Under the pieces are notes generated by a model, which did no database searches, was not told the origin of the DNA, and saw nothing but the letters and a program-made list of their open reading frames with translations. From Gnetum montanum (lineage: Eukaryota; Streptophyta; Gnetopsida; Gnetales; Gnetaceae), in assembly GCA_015680685.1 (NCBI GenBank), contig MNCI01004098.1, positions 177,209-241,208 of the forward strand: a DNA stretch of 64,000 nt. Direction: 5' to 3'. The translations under genes and the position numbers were made by a program. Positions 12,578 through 25,236 of this stretch are shown here, one piece after another (within the stretch, counting starts at the first letter, position 1; each line of letters opens with the position of its first letter).

Positions 12578-13313
12578 TGTGGATCGATCTTGGAGTGGTG
12601 ATGCAAGGTCACTGAAAGAGGTTGGTTTTGGTCTAGACTAAGGATGGATCTTCTTGGGCCATTTTAAACACAAAACTCCACAAGGGACTTCTTATGACCT
12701 CAATTTGGAATTTTAGTCTACCTTCTCCATCATCCATATAAGTTTCTCATAACTAACCTCACTATCAAAGTCCATGTTCTCAATTTGGTGTCTTGGTCTA
12801 ATATCCTTGAATTATTAGGTAAAATCTTTCAGGTTTTGGTCCTTAACTTCCATTAACCATTAATCACCTATGGGGTCTATGAACTCCTTAGGTTGAGGTT
12901 ATGCAAGGTTAAACAAAGCATGTGTCTACTATGGAAAGGATCCACTTGCATCTCTCTTGGCTAGGTTTGTTAAGCACCTTATCCTTAGGCATTCTTGCAA
13001 TCAGAATCTTTCGTACACCCATCTTCTACATCAAACCATGTTCTCCTTTACATATTTTATTTAATAAATACATTCCCCATCAAAGTTTTCAATTTTTGAG
13101 CTTTCAAAGACCCTCTTCAATGATTTCATCATATTCTTAGCTTTCCTAACACTTCATGGATCCCAAATTCATTAAAAAATTCCTTGTATTTTTTAAGATA
13201 TTCAAAATTCAAAATTTTCCTTATAGGCTCCTTATACAAGACCTTGTCGACAAAGTAGACCTGTATACAAGGCCCCATATATAGGGCCTTGTCAATGTAG
13301 AAAAAAATACTAT

Positions 13314-13315
<2 letters not shown>

Positions 13316-13347
<32 letters not shown>
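13316..13347 (+). repeat. TA dinucleotide microsatellite
   Basis: About 16 TA units between 13,316 and 13,347. The upstream copy at the same place (about 865-880) has no such repeat. Confidence 0.9.
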
Positions 13348-13350
<3 letters not shown>

Positions 13351-13815
13351 ACTCCACTTTGAAATTTTTACATTTTCTTACAAATGCCAAGGGATTTTTC
13401 CAAATTTTTAGAGCATAGAACTTTCCAAAGATCATAACTTCCTAACCATTTATCCAAATCACTGGGGCCATAAATGTGACATTTTTTACAAAAAAAAAAT
13501 TCATCATTTTTCTAACTCCCACTAAGGTTTAACTAAGAAATCAACTATTAAATACCAAATTACAAGAGTTAAACCTTTTCAATGAGCTCCAATGACATTT
13601 ATAATAAAAAATTAATAAATAACTAATAAAGTAATTAATTTTCCATGGTCCAACCTTAGCCAAAGTGTAACTAACAAATGAGATAAGGTATTCAAAAATT
13701 TAAAGTTACACATTATATCTATTAATCCATGAATGTGTTGTGACCGCAGATGGCACCAAAAGACAAATACACGTAGGATGTAGGCCCATCTCAACTAAGG
13801 GAGAAATAGTCTAGA

Positions 13816-16593
13816 ATGGGAAGGGGCCAAGAATAAGCCCAAGAAGAACCACTTGCAACCCATACCACAAGTTCTCTTAGGGAAGAGGCTAAGGTGGGCT
13901 CTATTCAACAAATTATAAAACCAGTAGCAGCAATAAAACATTCCTACTGGGATGATGCACCAGTGCAATAAGAAAATCTCAAGGTGACCTTGATGGAAGC
14001 CTACTTGAATCAAATCAAATTGAGGGAGGTCCAAAAAATAGTTTTGGTGCTTGCTCTAGGATTTAAACTTTAGCTGTTTCCTGGAGCAAGCACCAAAAGA
14101 AGTGCAAGACCAACTGATGGCCTCTCCCATGTGGCCAATCATCACTTCTACCAAGGAGTGGTACATGGGAGAGACATTTTTATTTTAGAATAATAGGCAT
14201 ATGAGATCAACAATAAAAATGAAGGACATCTTAGTGTCCTACTTAGTGTAGACCACTGCTAAAGTGCTTGGGTTGCCAAAAAGAGGGATGAATCTCACTA
14301 AGATTTCAATGTAGGCAAACTTCAGCATCAAGAAAGAATGGATGTGATAATGCTATGGTGTCAACCACAAGCAGTTTGGTGTGCTCACAATAGCAAAAAG
14401 AATCGACTATAGGATTGTGGCCTTCCACCTCAATCACATGGTGAGGCCAAGAAAAATCACTATCTTTTCTACCTATGCATGCGCCACTCTAAGTGGAAGA
14501 TTCCCTATCAACCTTCCACAAATGATCTATTTAGAGATGAATAAGCAAGTTAAAGAAAATGAACATGGAAGGAAGTCACTCCCCTTCCCATGTCTCATCA
14601 AAAAACTCTATTAGAGGGGAGGAATAGTTTGTTATACGAATGATGCTATCAAGCATTCCACGATCACTAATAGGGTGAAAATGATGAAAGAAAAAATGCC
14701 TACAACAACCATTTAGGAAGAGAAACGACTGCCTCCACCTACCACTCAAAAAACTATGCTAAATGTCACTACAACAACTTAACAGTTACATGAGTAGCAA
14801 GAATGGCTCTTGAGTGAACAAGAGCAACGAGTAGGCACAAGTGGTGAGGACCCATCCATGTACTAAGCAACAATGAGTCACCTAAATGAGGTGGTTTGAA
14901 TAATCAACCTAATGGATGGAGGTGGATCCATTTTCTCAACCCAAAAAACATAGTTATCTACGAGGTTGAATCCTAGTGCTAGAGAGGTCATGGTATCTCT
15001 CATAGAATAATAGCCACTCTCAGAAATTCTTGGGAATGCTACAACCTTCTTGATGTGCTTGGGGGAAGGTGAGAGGGCAAAAATATAGGTGATGTAGCAC
15101 CAAGGATAGGAGATGGCAATAAGAGTGGTTGCTAACCAAATTGTCAAAACACTCGATGCATCTACAACATCTGTACCAAATTTCATAACACTCAAGGATG
15201 TGCAGATATCCACAAGGACCATAAGCAGATTAATAAATACATCACAGTATGAAGAACTACTTGACCAACTGGTGGGAACTGGACAACCTCTTTTGAATGT
15301 CTCTAATCTTTTGGATAATATTACTGCAACCTAGTCATGCTGCTAGAGGTAAGGGGCAAACACATCATCTTAGATGGAAAACTAAAAATAGCCAAGGAGC
15401 TAAACAAATGCTTGATTACTGAAGTTGCTGAATTAAGAGCCTAAATGACTGACCTTGCATTTCTCAACCTAGCATTAACAAGAGATGAAGCTCTTGAACA
15501 AATTCATACTAAATTGAAATGGGTTGAGTGTGTGATGGAGATGGCAGTGTTCTATTGATCCTTGGCTAAGGCTACATAGAATAAAATTTAAAAGGTATTG
15601 AATCAAACCTGCTAGGAGAATGTACAATTGACTGCATAGAACCATTGCATGTGGAATGTTGATGAGCACAAACAACAATTAACTGACTTCATCCATTAAT
15701 AGTAGGAGCAACTAGCCAAAACGAACACAGAGCTAAGGATATTAGTAGCAAAAAATAAAAACCTCTCCCAAAATATTGTGATAGAGGTAGTCTCATGGAA
15801 ATCAAAGGCTCTCAAATTTGAGAGAGTCAAAGATCATTATAGAGATCAAGTGGATCTATAGAAAGAACTAAATGAAAAACACATCCAATTGATGAATGTG
15901 AAAGTAAATGAAACCCTTCAACAACTCTAGCAAGGAAGAGAATTATGGAAACCTATCATTGATAGGATAGATGCCTACAAAAAGACAGAAATCTACATGA
16001 AGGAGTTGTAGATTGAGGAGATGATGAAATACATGGAGCTTGCAAATATCTGATATGATAATCTAGCCATGTTGACTACTACATAGCCACAATCAGAACT
16101 AGAGAAGTAGGTGTCTAGCTCATACTTGTTATATGAGGCTAAGTTCAAGCATCATAAAGACACCATGCAAAAGCTTGTGATGGCAAACACTGAACTTGAA
16201 GCTCTCAAGGGTAAGTACACTAATCAAAGATCTATCACCAAGAACCTAGCTAGAAGGAGGAATGACTATTAGGAGCTACAAAACATAGTTAGGATGTTCA
16301 ATGTTGAACATAAAAAATTCATTGCCTAGTTTGTTAATGCCAAGGAGTTATTCTTGGTAATGCCCTATCCATGGGATATCCCCATTCTAGCCCACATTGA
16401 TGATGCCATGTAGACTATGAATGATCCATGGAGTAAGACAAAGAAAATGAAGGCATTAGTAGATGCTTTTTGCCTTCCACTAGAGGTTGTAGCCATAGCA
16501 GAATAACCATAGTCACCTTAGCCATCGCACATGCTTGAAGCTAGCAAAGGTCCTTTAGAACCTTAGGAGCCTCCACTACCTAGGACTGTTTGA
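13816..16593 (+). pseudogene. Env-position ORF of Athila-type retrotransposon, copy 2 (decayed)
   Basis: Homologue of 1389-4181. It starts at the same MGR context (13,816) and stops at 16,591-16,593. The best block is 14,381-14,614 with GRFPINLPQ and SLPFPCLIKK; this block is in another frame relative to the start, so at least one frameshift separates them. 15,113-15,334 and the coiled-coil-like part after it (about 15,350-16,330) also match copy 1. Stops are frequent, mostly TAG/TAA where copy 1 or the frame suggests Gln. Both copies end in the same Pro-rich tail just before the LTR, showing the ORF is the last gene of the element. Confidence 0.65.
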
Positions 16594-17752
16594 TCTTCTC
16601 CACCGTCTTCATGCCATCAAAGGATGTGTTATCTAATTTTATGTAGTCATGTCATAATGTTCAATTTTGTATCATGAACACCACACTTTTTTGTAATGTG
16701 TTGATTTGTACACTTAAGCACTCAGTTTTGTTATGTCAAGAGATGACTAATAATCCCATACCTTCATAATTTTGTAAAGGAACTCAAGGATGAGTTTTCA
16801 TTCAATCATGGGTGTATGATGAGCATCAAAATGTTGCATTGATGGACCCTTGTTGATGGGGCCCTATCAATAGGGCTTCATTTATGTGGTGTTCCCCCAT
16901 AGATGGGGCACATTGACATAGCATTTGCTATGTCTACCAAGCCCCATTAACATAGCCTTGTAATAAAAAATATAAATACAAGCTCACACCCATGTTTATG
17001 GGAAAATAAGTCATAGTATCTATTGAACTCTTGTATTTTTTACATTCAAAAGTTAGAATATTTTCCCAAGTGCCCACAATAAGAGTCATTGAGTATATAG
17101 ATCCTTATTTAAGCATTGTTGTACCTAAGCACGATAATGTGTGCAACAATAAAGATGAGCTTCTTGATAAACCTTATAGCATTTTGGATAGTTTAAATGT
17201 TTTATTTATGCATTTAATTTTTTTAATCATTTATTTAATGTTTCTTAATAATTAAGCTAATTGAGTAATTAAGCAAGATAAGCTAAATAGTGATTAAGTA
17301 AACACATAAGTACGACCACTTCAAGCATGTGTATGACATTTGGTAATCCTAGCAGCACTTAACCCTTGGTAGCCCAACAATGTTATCTATGTTCAAGATG
17401 TGTATGGCAAGTGGGACTAGATACTTATGTTAGGACTAGTTAAACAATAGTTATTCCATTAGATTAAAGTAGACATTAAATTAATTTATTCTTTATCATA
17501 TTTATTTGAAGCACCAAAACCATAAAGTATAAAATAACAAAAAATCATATGCCTTGATTACACTTAACCATACCTTTGTACATCACAAGTGTAATTGGGA
17601 AAATAATGAATGACCATCAAGACAAGGTTCACTTCCTAGATGACTAGTGTACTAGAAGACATAGAGTCCATAGAATTCGACCAAATCACTTGTGAGCACT
17701 TCATGATTCATATGGTTGAGCATAAGGATACCTTTCACCATTCATCAATTGT
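16594..17752 (+). repeat. 3' LTR of Athila-type element
   Basis: Aligned with 4182-5352 throughout and, in its last 290 bases, with 5811-6094. The last shared bases are TTCATCA at 17,741-17,747, and homology is gone by about 17,752. A short TATAAATA-type match lies at 16,970-16,976 (ATATAAATACA), a candidate LTR promoter. No target-site duplication could be shown, because the left end of the element is disrupted. Confidence 0.6.
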
Positions 17753-19060
17753 TAACCAAAGCTTGGGCAGCAAGGTTTGCCATTTTTGAAGAATGTGATA
17801 ACTTAGATCTAGGTATTGTAGGAATATGACTTGAAAAATGATTAGCTAGGAATTTTTGTTTTGTTGTTTTCATAGTTTGAGGCTTAATATTTTTACTAGT
17901 TCCATCATAAACTAAGTTAACAATAAAGGATAATTTTTAAAAAAATTAATTTTTTTAATTAATGCAAGGAAGAAAGAATAGAAAAAGAAATTGAAACTAA
18001 AGACAACATAACATAGGAATAAAAGTTGGTTAAGGGAGACCGTGATCATGCCCTCCTTCTAGTGCTTAATCAATTTGGAAAGTTCATTTGCAAGAATTAA
18101 TTATGGATTAAAGGTAATCTACAAAAGCTTTATTTTCCTTTGTCATTTTATGAATCTTTTAGTTTTTTCATATGGCTTTGCCTTTTGGTTTTCAGTGAGA
18201 CTTTTCTAATTCTTGCACCTTTTCCCATCATGAAGAACATTTACTTAATGCTTATCATTTTCTGCTTAAGAACAATGATTCTAAAGAAAAGAAAAAACTA
18301 TGCTAAAGTTAAAGATAGAAAAAAATAATATGAAGTTGAAGATATGAAAAATCAAGTTAATGTCAATGATAACAATGATCAAATGGTAACAAAGAATCTA
18401 GAGAAGATAGAAGCTCCTATTTATATTTTAGTGGTACTAGAAATAGTATTAAGAAGCCTAAACAAATATTTCATAAGGAAAGGTTTTTCTTATCTCAAAA
18501 GAATACTATTAACTCAAAGATTAAAGCTAGTATTCATAAGAAAGTTATAGTTGATGGTAAAGATTCCTGGTATAACAAGAAATGAGGTGAAGATCTTCTA
18601 GAAGATGTACTACCATTTTCTTGCTTTGATAAAAATATTAGTATTAAGCCATATCTTTCTATGTCGAATCCTTTTGGTATTCAAAAGTGATGCAAATGTT
18701 GTTAGGACAAGGACCTTCCTCCTTACTAACAATTAATTTTTACACCTATTTCTTTCAAATATTAATTGTAAGATTGTTCACATGAGTAGATATTCCTAAA
18801 ATTAGAAAGTTTATTCTTTCCATACTTTTTTTATCTTTCTACTTAGTGTTAAGCATGTGATATACTCTAAATTTTCTTTGCTCATTATTAATATTTTTTG
18901 AGGCCCTATAACCCTTAGTTTTTATGACTACCCTGTTGACTTCCTTTGTTGTTAGTAGTGATGATGGTTACAAAAAATGACATGTTGTATTAGAGTGGGT
19001 GGTGTTGGAACCTAAAATAAGTAAAACATAGGTACACCCTAAGATTTATAAAAGTTTATA
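17753..19060. other. No gene recognised; unidentified ORF remnant around 18,140-18,560
   Basis: Beyond the LTR, homology to the upstream copy ends. A forward-strand open region at 18,140-18,550 is interrupted once (18,326). It has a hydrophobic first half and a Lys-rich second half, and resembles no family I can name with confidence; a LINE ORF1 scrap is possible but unproven. Confidence 0.3.
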
Positions 19061-19069
19061 ACTCAATGC

Positions 19070-19135
19070 TACCTAGTAGTATTGAACCTATTACCAAGCC
19101 AAGATTCGTACCACTAGGCTAACACATCATTGTTA
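19070..19135 (-). repeat. tRNA-like module (SINE head candidate)
   Basis: On the reverse strand TTAGCCTAGTGG (19,122-19,111) fits a Pol III A box and GGTTCAATACT (19,088-19,078) a B box, at the spacing found in tRNA genes. The intervening arms do not fold into a complete tRNA, so a tRNA-derived SINE head is more likely than a working tRNA gene. Confidence 0.5.
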
Positions 19136-19504
19136 AAGTGTGGTGTTATATGATACTTGTACTTAGTATTATTTTAATATTTTGGAATGTAGTGTTGTGT
19201 GATACATGTAGTTGATATTATTTTGGTTTTTTTTTAATATTTTGAAGTAATTTGGTAGTTTTCATTATTTTATTATGTTTACTTTAATTGTACATGGTTT
19301 TATTTTATTATTAAACTTACATGCACAACCCATATGAGCTTTTGTATTTATGCATCTTTAACTAGTACATTGATAACAATAGGGCCCTATGTGGTATATG
19401 GCATGGTTATCATGATTTATCATTATGCTGAAAATTTTTGTTATTATTAGGTGGCTACAAAAATGATTGTGTTATGAGTTAGCATAGGATGAGATCAGGT
19501 GTAG

Positions 19505-19580
19505 ACTACCACTTGGAATGATGGTAAAGTGTTTATTTCCTAAGTCATAAGACCTAGGTTGAAGCTTGGTGGAGCTAGTC
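19505..19580 (+). repeat. tRNA-like module (SINE head candidate)
   Basis: TTGGAATGATGGTAAAGTG near 19,513 resembles an A box region and AGGTTGAAGCTTGG (from about 19,556) a B box, preceded by a GTCATAAGACC arm as in plant tRNA-derived SINEs. No poly-T or poly-A tail or target duplication was assigned. Confidence 0.4.
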
Positions 19581-21342
19581 AAAAAAGATTAGACTTTCAC
19601 TCATCCACCACCCTTTGAAGATCCTACCTTGGCATGATGAACATTGAGCCTTTAAGTGATGATCCTTATAGGATGAGATTAAGTAAATTATCAAGTTAAT
19701 TTTAAATTAATTCTTCGACTCGTAATAAGAAGTCTTAGGTTAATTATGGAAGTTCCTTGCTAGCATAGAAGGTAGACTTGGTGTTTTATAAGTAGAACAT
19801 AGGAACCCTTTAGAGCATTTGATGCCTTATAGAAATCAAATGGGTAGATGTTGATGGAGAGTTAGGAGACTTTTAGATGCTACAAAGAGTGTGAAGCATA
19901 AAACAATTCATGTTGCAACAATAGTTGGGAGCACATGTTAGTAGGATTCATGTTGCTATAATAACTAGGAGCACATAGCAATAGCACAGGTTTTGCAAAA
20001 AGATAAGTAATTTTAAGAAAATAGTGAAATATGAAGATAAGGTTACAATACTTGATATTCATATAGATTAAACTATATTAAATAGTCTCATATGAATTTT
20101 ATGGTTTTCTGATGCAGTAATGGTAGCTTTTTGTTGATTTTGATTTTTCTATAGTTATTTAGGATATTTTCATTTTCAAAGATTTAGGATAGTTAAGAAG
20201 TTAGTTTGAAATAATAAAAATTCCATATGGTTCATTGTAAGGAGTCCTACATATTTGTAATTTTTATTCATTTATTAAATTTATTTCCAAATTTATTTAA
20301 GCTTTGTTGTTATTTTGAGTTTCCATAGTTGAGCATATAATTTGTGTTTATTTGTTAGCTTTAAGGAAAAAGAGTGACTATTTTATCAAATTGAAACCAT
20401 CTTAGGGTTCATTTTGGTGAGATTTATATTTTTCTAATTTGTGTTTATTTTTTTTATTTATTTGAGATTTTTCTTAGGTCTTTGTCCATGATCTAAACTA
20501 CAACTTTTGATGTATTAGTGAGGGTTCATAAAGGTAGTTTCTATTTGGAAAATCCCATCCTATTTGATGTCTTTGCTAAGTTCCATGATCACCCACCATT
20601 TGATGATTTGGTTAATATCTAGAATTTTTAACATAATATTTGTAAGTTTTTGGAAGCAAATGTTAAGAATTTTCATGTTTTACTAATTAATGTAATATTT
20701 ACTTTTTTTAGTTTAACTAAAAACTATGATGATGTATTAGGGATTTGAATATTAATTTTCTTAGATTTTAATATACTAATAGTCATCATGTTGTTCTTGA
20801 GTCGTAAATATGTATATATCATGGTGCAAATAATACTATTTGGCCTACATTTAGTCAAATATAAAAAATTAATTAGTCTTTAAAACTCTAGGAGAAAAGA
20901 AATCAAGCTATTTAGAAATAGTCTACACTTTTAAAAATTAAGCATTTTATTTAGTACTTAATTCACCTAAGATTTATGAATTAGATTGTTTCAATTTAAG
21001 TATTAATGATTCAAGGCATACATTACAAAACATGGAAGATTATTTTATTTATTACTTGCACAAGTTACCTTTTCCCAAAGCATTCTTAGATTTGGAATTG
21101 TAGGTTATTTCAAAGCTTTTAGTCATCTCTTAAAAAAATTTTATGTGGTGATGTTCATTTTCTATTTCACCATATTGTTGAAAATGTAGTTTTGATGTGA
21201 ACATTAATCTTGATTATTTATGATGAAGGTTGTGTTATACACCATATCTACTAATTCAATAGGTAGTTAGCATAATAATGTAATAGAACTTAGGCAATGA
21301 TTTAACTATATTCTTATTCGCTAATTTGATAATTAAATTCTT
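19581..21342. other. AT-rich sequence, no firm gene; open stretch about 20,980-21,115
   Basis: A forward open stretch near 20,980-21,100 encodes a mixed hydrophilic peptide with no known motif and runs into stops on both sides; it may be a protein relic. Nothing else recognised. Confidence 0.25.
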
Positions 21343-21420
21343 ATGGTGGCATTGCTTAGTTGGTTAGAACATGCAATTTATGATTTGCAAGTTACAAGTT
21401 CTATTTCAACAAGCTATATG
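21343..21420 (+). repeat. tRNA-like module (SINE head candidate)
   Basis: GGTGGCATTGCTTAGTTGG with A box TTGCTTAGTTGG (21,352-21,363), and AAGTTCTATTTC (from 21,396) at the B box position. The layout recalls a decayed elongator tRNA-Met or a SINE head. The degenerate B box argues against an active tRNA gene. Confidence 0.4.
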
Positions 21421-24400
21421 TCCTAAAGGTACATATAGTCATCTATTTTAAGTTTAATTCTAGTGGGCAATGCTAAGTTATCCTAACCATATTACTACTT
21501 TAGTTTATTTTCATGTCTCATATTCATTTTTCTTACTACATTTTAAAGTGTTAAATTCATGATCTACGATTTATGATTGTTAATAATGGAAGTATTTTCA
21601 TTGATTTTGATTGATGGTTCCAAAAATAAAACATTTTCAATGATAGATTTAAAAATAATAATCAAATATTCATGATTTTTGAAATTTATAATTTTTAGTA
21701 ATGGATCTAGAATTTACAATTTTAAATGAGAGATGTAAGATTGTCAAATTTACAATTTTAAACAATGGATAATTTTGTATAATCATAGTGAAATTGATAA
21801 ATTTGAATGATGATTCTCAAGTTTATGAATTTGAATAAGATTTTCTTGATTCTTGAATTTCTTATAGGATGTTAAGAAAATGACCAAAGGAAAATTTTCA
21901 AAGATTAGATGAAATATTATAGTTGAAACCCTTTAGACAAAAATAAACAAAAAATTGACAATGAAAATGTTAAAAAAAATTTGTAACAAAAGGTAACAAA
22001 GGTGCAAAAAAATAAACAACATCAACAAAGGTAACAAACTCTTTAATTAATTTTTAAAAAATTAACTATTGTTTTTCATTAAAAAATCAAAATTCCATCA
22101 TTTACTTTTTAGTGTAAATAATTCTCTTTCTTAATACCCTGGGTATAAAAGCATCAAATGAAAAAGGTCCCTTGAACTTCAACAAATTGACTTCTCTAAA
22201 AGATAGAACATTTCATCTGATGAAGTTAACATTCAAGCACGTAAAATATGAGGTGTTGTACCAATAATTTCAATGTACTTTTAGTTTTAAAAATGATCTT
22301 TCAATAAATAACTTTCATGTTGTCTATTTTGTAATTAACTAAATCACTTTGATTTTGTTTATTTTTTATTTTTCATTATATTTTTTGTAGAAGAAAGCTG
22401 TGGACCGGGACATACAAATGAAAATATAGAAAATTGAGAAAATAAGCTAATAATCATAATATCAAAAACAAAATGACAAATAAGAAAGTGAAAATCTATA
22501 TAAAAGAAAGGTTCATAATGTCAAGAGCAAGCTAACATCCCATAAGAAAATCATCAATTGAAGAAGAATAGGTACACTTTGAATTCAAATAATATTGGGA
22601 TGAAATCAAATTTATTATATTTTTGTGAAAAAAAATTCAACTATGGTAAAAAGTATGGTACGACAACCATTATTATCCTAAATTAAAAAAGAAGGCATGT
22701 AAGAAACAAATACTCCTCTTGAACAACAATAGGTAGAATTTTTAAAACTATTAATTTCAAAATATTTTGTTCACCTTTTTGTAGTTTTTTATTAAAACTA
22801 TTTATCTAAATAACTTTTTCAAACTACTACTATACTACCAAACGTATTCTAAAAGAATAACAAAAACATGTAATAATCTAATGCTTCTATTCAACAAAAA
22901 CTGTTTTTATTATTATTTAGTTGAAATACATTTATTACACTTCCACCATTCAACACAATTTGTTTCAAGAGTCTTTCATAACTATTTTTAGATAGTTTTC
23001 TAAAACTTCTAATATCCAACCCATTTTGTTTCAAAATAATGATGGAAGTATAAAACAAGCAACTACTCCTCATAAACAAAAACATGAATTTTTTGAAAAC
23101 TATTACTAAGCAATAGATTAAAAAATGAGCAACTTTATTAACATATATATTTTCTAGTAGGATTTGTTAATAATGAAAAATCAAATTCATACATTGCAGT
23201 TTTCTCAAGTCTTATAGTATTCAATTTACAAGATTTTGATCATATCATTAACATTAAAATTATTACATTTTTCAGTTCAATTAACTTTGTCATGTTTGTT
23301 AATTTTGGTAGTTTATACCAAATTTATCATTTTCATTAAGTTTTTTAATTTTTTTGATATATTAAAACCAAATTTCAAGGAGCACAATCTTCACTCACCT
23401 ATTATCAAAAACACATTTGAAAAATCATATCTTAGCCTCAACGACAACTCACCCACTATAATCCATAAACTATAGATTATATTTAAAACCCACTTAAATG
23501 AGATGAAAGAAACATCATTCTATCATTTCTATCAAACACAAATGTTTATAAAGTTCCAAGGACAAAACTTCTTTGAATGAAAATAGAAAATTTGTAAATG
23601 CCTTGACTACAACAATTAATAGGTGATGAAATAGTAATACTTCATTACATTGCTATATAACATAAACAATCTACTCACTATTAATATTCATTATTCCTAT
23701 TACCTTACATCTTCCAATAAATATACATCAACATCCTAGCCTTTTCCCAATAAAATGAAGTAACATACATGCCATTTTTTTCTCCATTCACATCCATGAA
23801 AAGCTAGAACTTTATTTATTTGAAATTTCTTTGTATCATCTTTAATAATTTTTTCCCATGTATTTTTTAATCTTTCCTTTGATGCCTTTCCTAGAACAAT
23901 GACATTCTAAAGGATGCCCTAGTAAGCCCTTGCTCATTTTTCCACATCAACTAGGCCATGTAAATACTGTGCATCACATCATGTCAGAATACCCTAGCAT
24001 CTGCAAAACCATATTAAAAAAAATACTGATCCATGAGATTTGGCATGGTTTTATAGTCTGTTGCCAACTTGATGCCAATCCTCTTTATCAAATAGAAACA
24101 AATACATTACAATATATTGATCACCATTTTTGCATAAAAGAATAATTGCATAACTTCTTTAACTAATCATTATGTATAATATTTTCATTTTTTGAATTGA
24201 TTTTTGTACCTATTATATATAACAATTATAACTACTCGACCTTCGATGTTTCTTGTATGCATAAAGAAATAGTCTACCTTGATAGTCTTCTCACAATTTG
24301 AATGTCCAATACTTGAGATTTTCCCATGCTTTTCATACATGCAAATTTGTTTTATTTTTCTACAACATACTTTAAAGAAGCTATCAACCTAATACTCTAG

Positions 24401-25236
24401 CTTATTGAAAATCATGATATCATATATGGAACCAAATTTGATGCAAAAAATGAACTATATTAACATTAAATGATATACCTTTCACATCAAATTATGATTG
24501 TATTTTTTTTCTTCTTTAATACACAAACTTCCTAGCAAACGGATTATCTTTAAACAACATTACCATTATTCAAGTAGATTTTTCAAATTTTTGAGAGAAA
24601 ATAATAGGTGAAATTTTCTCCATAAAGTAGGAATAATGGTTGATAACTATGATCAAATGATTAGTTAACTTGAATAAATTATTGTAAGTAAATTAAATTT
24701 TTTTTTGTTATTAATCAAAGAAGAAATTATTATTTTATTTTTAAATAGTTTTATTACTTTAACAAAATGATCTAACTCTTTTTATTTTTCTAGTACTTTA
24801 GAAAAAAAAAATTAAACCACCAATCAAAAGCTTCAAGTGAAAAAATAAGAATAATTACAAACCAACAAAATAGTGTAAATAATTACAGAATGTATTTTTC
24901 TTAAGTTAAAAATTATTTTTACAAGATTGTACTTTACATTGACTCATTCTATTCATCTAATAATTTTAGAATGGACTAGCACTATTAAAAGTTATAGAAA
25001 ATTGGAAATAGATACTTTAAATCCAAGTCCAAAGTTGCAATGAGAAATTATATGTTTACTTCAAGATCAAGATAGGATAACGCCAAGCTTAACACACATC
25101 TCTAGAGGAAGTAATCAAGAAAGAAATGGTCAACTTGTAAGTATATTTTTAAATGAATGCATTACTAAATGAATCATATGTTTACTTATTAAATAAAATA
25201 TCATATTCTACGATATTAATATCATCCTATATATTA
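21421..25236. other. AT-rich intergenic sequence, nothing recognised
   Basis: Very AT-rich, many short homopolymers, scattered short open frames of low complexity (for example 22,891-23,085 and 23,236-23,475) without motifs. No RNA gene, LTR pair or conserved protein was found on either strand. Confidence 0.5.

Larger units (their letters stand above)
12430..13815 (+). mobile_element. Athila-type element, spacer between pol and env-position ORF (second copy)
   Basis: Counterpart of 1-1388, aligned along its length. Two local differences stand out: an added G-rich run at 12,559-12,577 and a TA dinucleotide repeat at 13,316-13,347. No conserved reading frame across the two copies. Confidence 0.7.
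6095..17752 (+). mobile_element. Near-complete Athila-lineage Ty3/gypsy retrotransposon (dead)
   Basis: Interval from the primer site to the 3' LTR end; with the partial 5' LTR the element begins at 5811. Order: primer site, gag, protease, RT, RNase H, integrase, long spacer, env-position ORF, LTR. The Athila-like RT/RNase H signature, tRNA-Asp-type primer site, roughly 1.15 kb LTR and extra 3' ORF together fit the Athila lineage. All coding parts are broken. Confidence 0.75.

Noticed and set aside
18140..18560. LINE ORF1 with zinc knuckle
   Set aside because: Suggestive spacing in one frame but no Cys/His pattern survives; not supportable.
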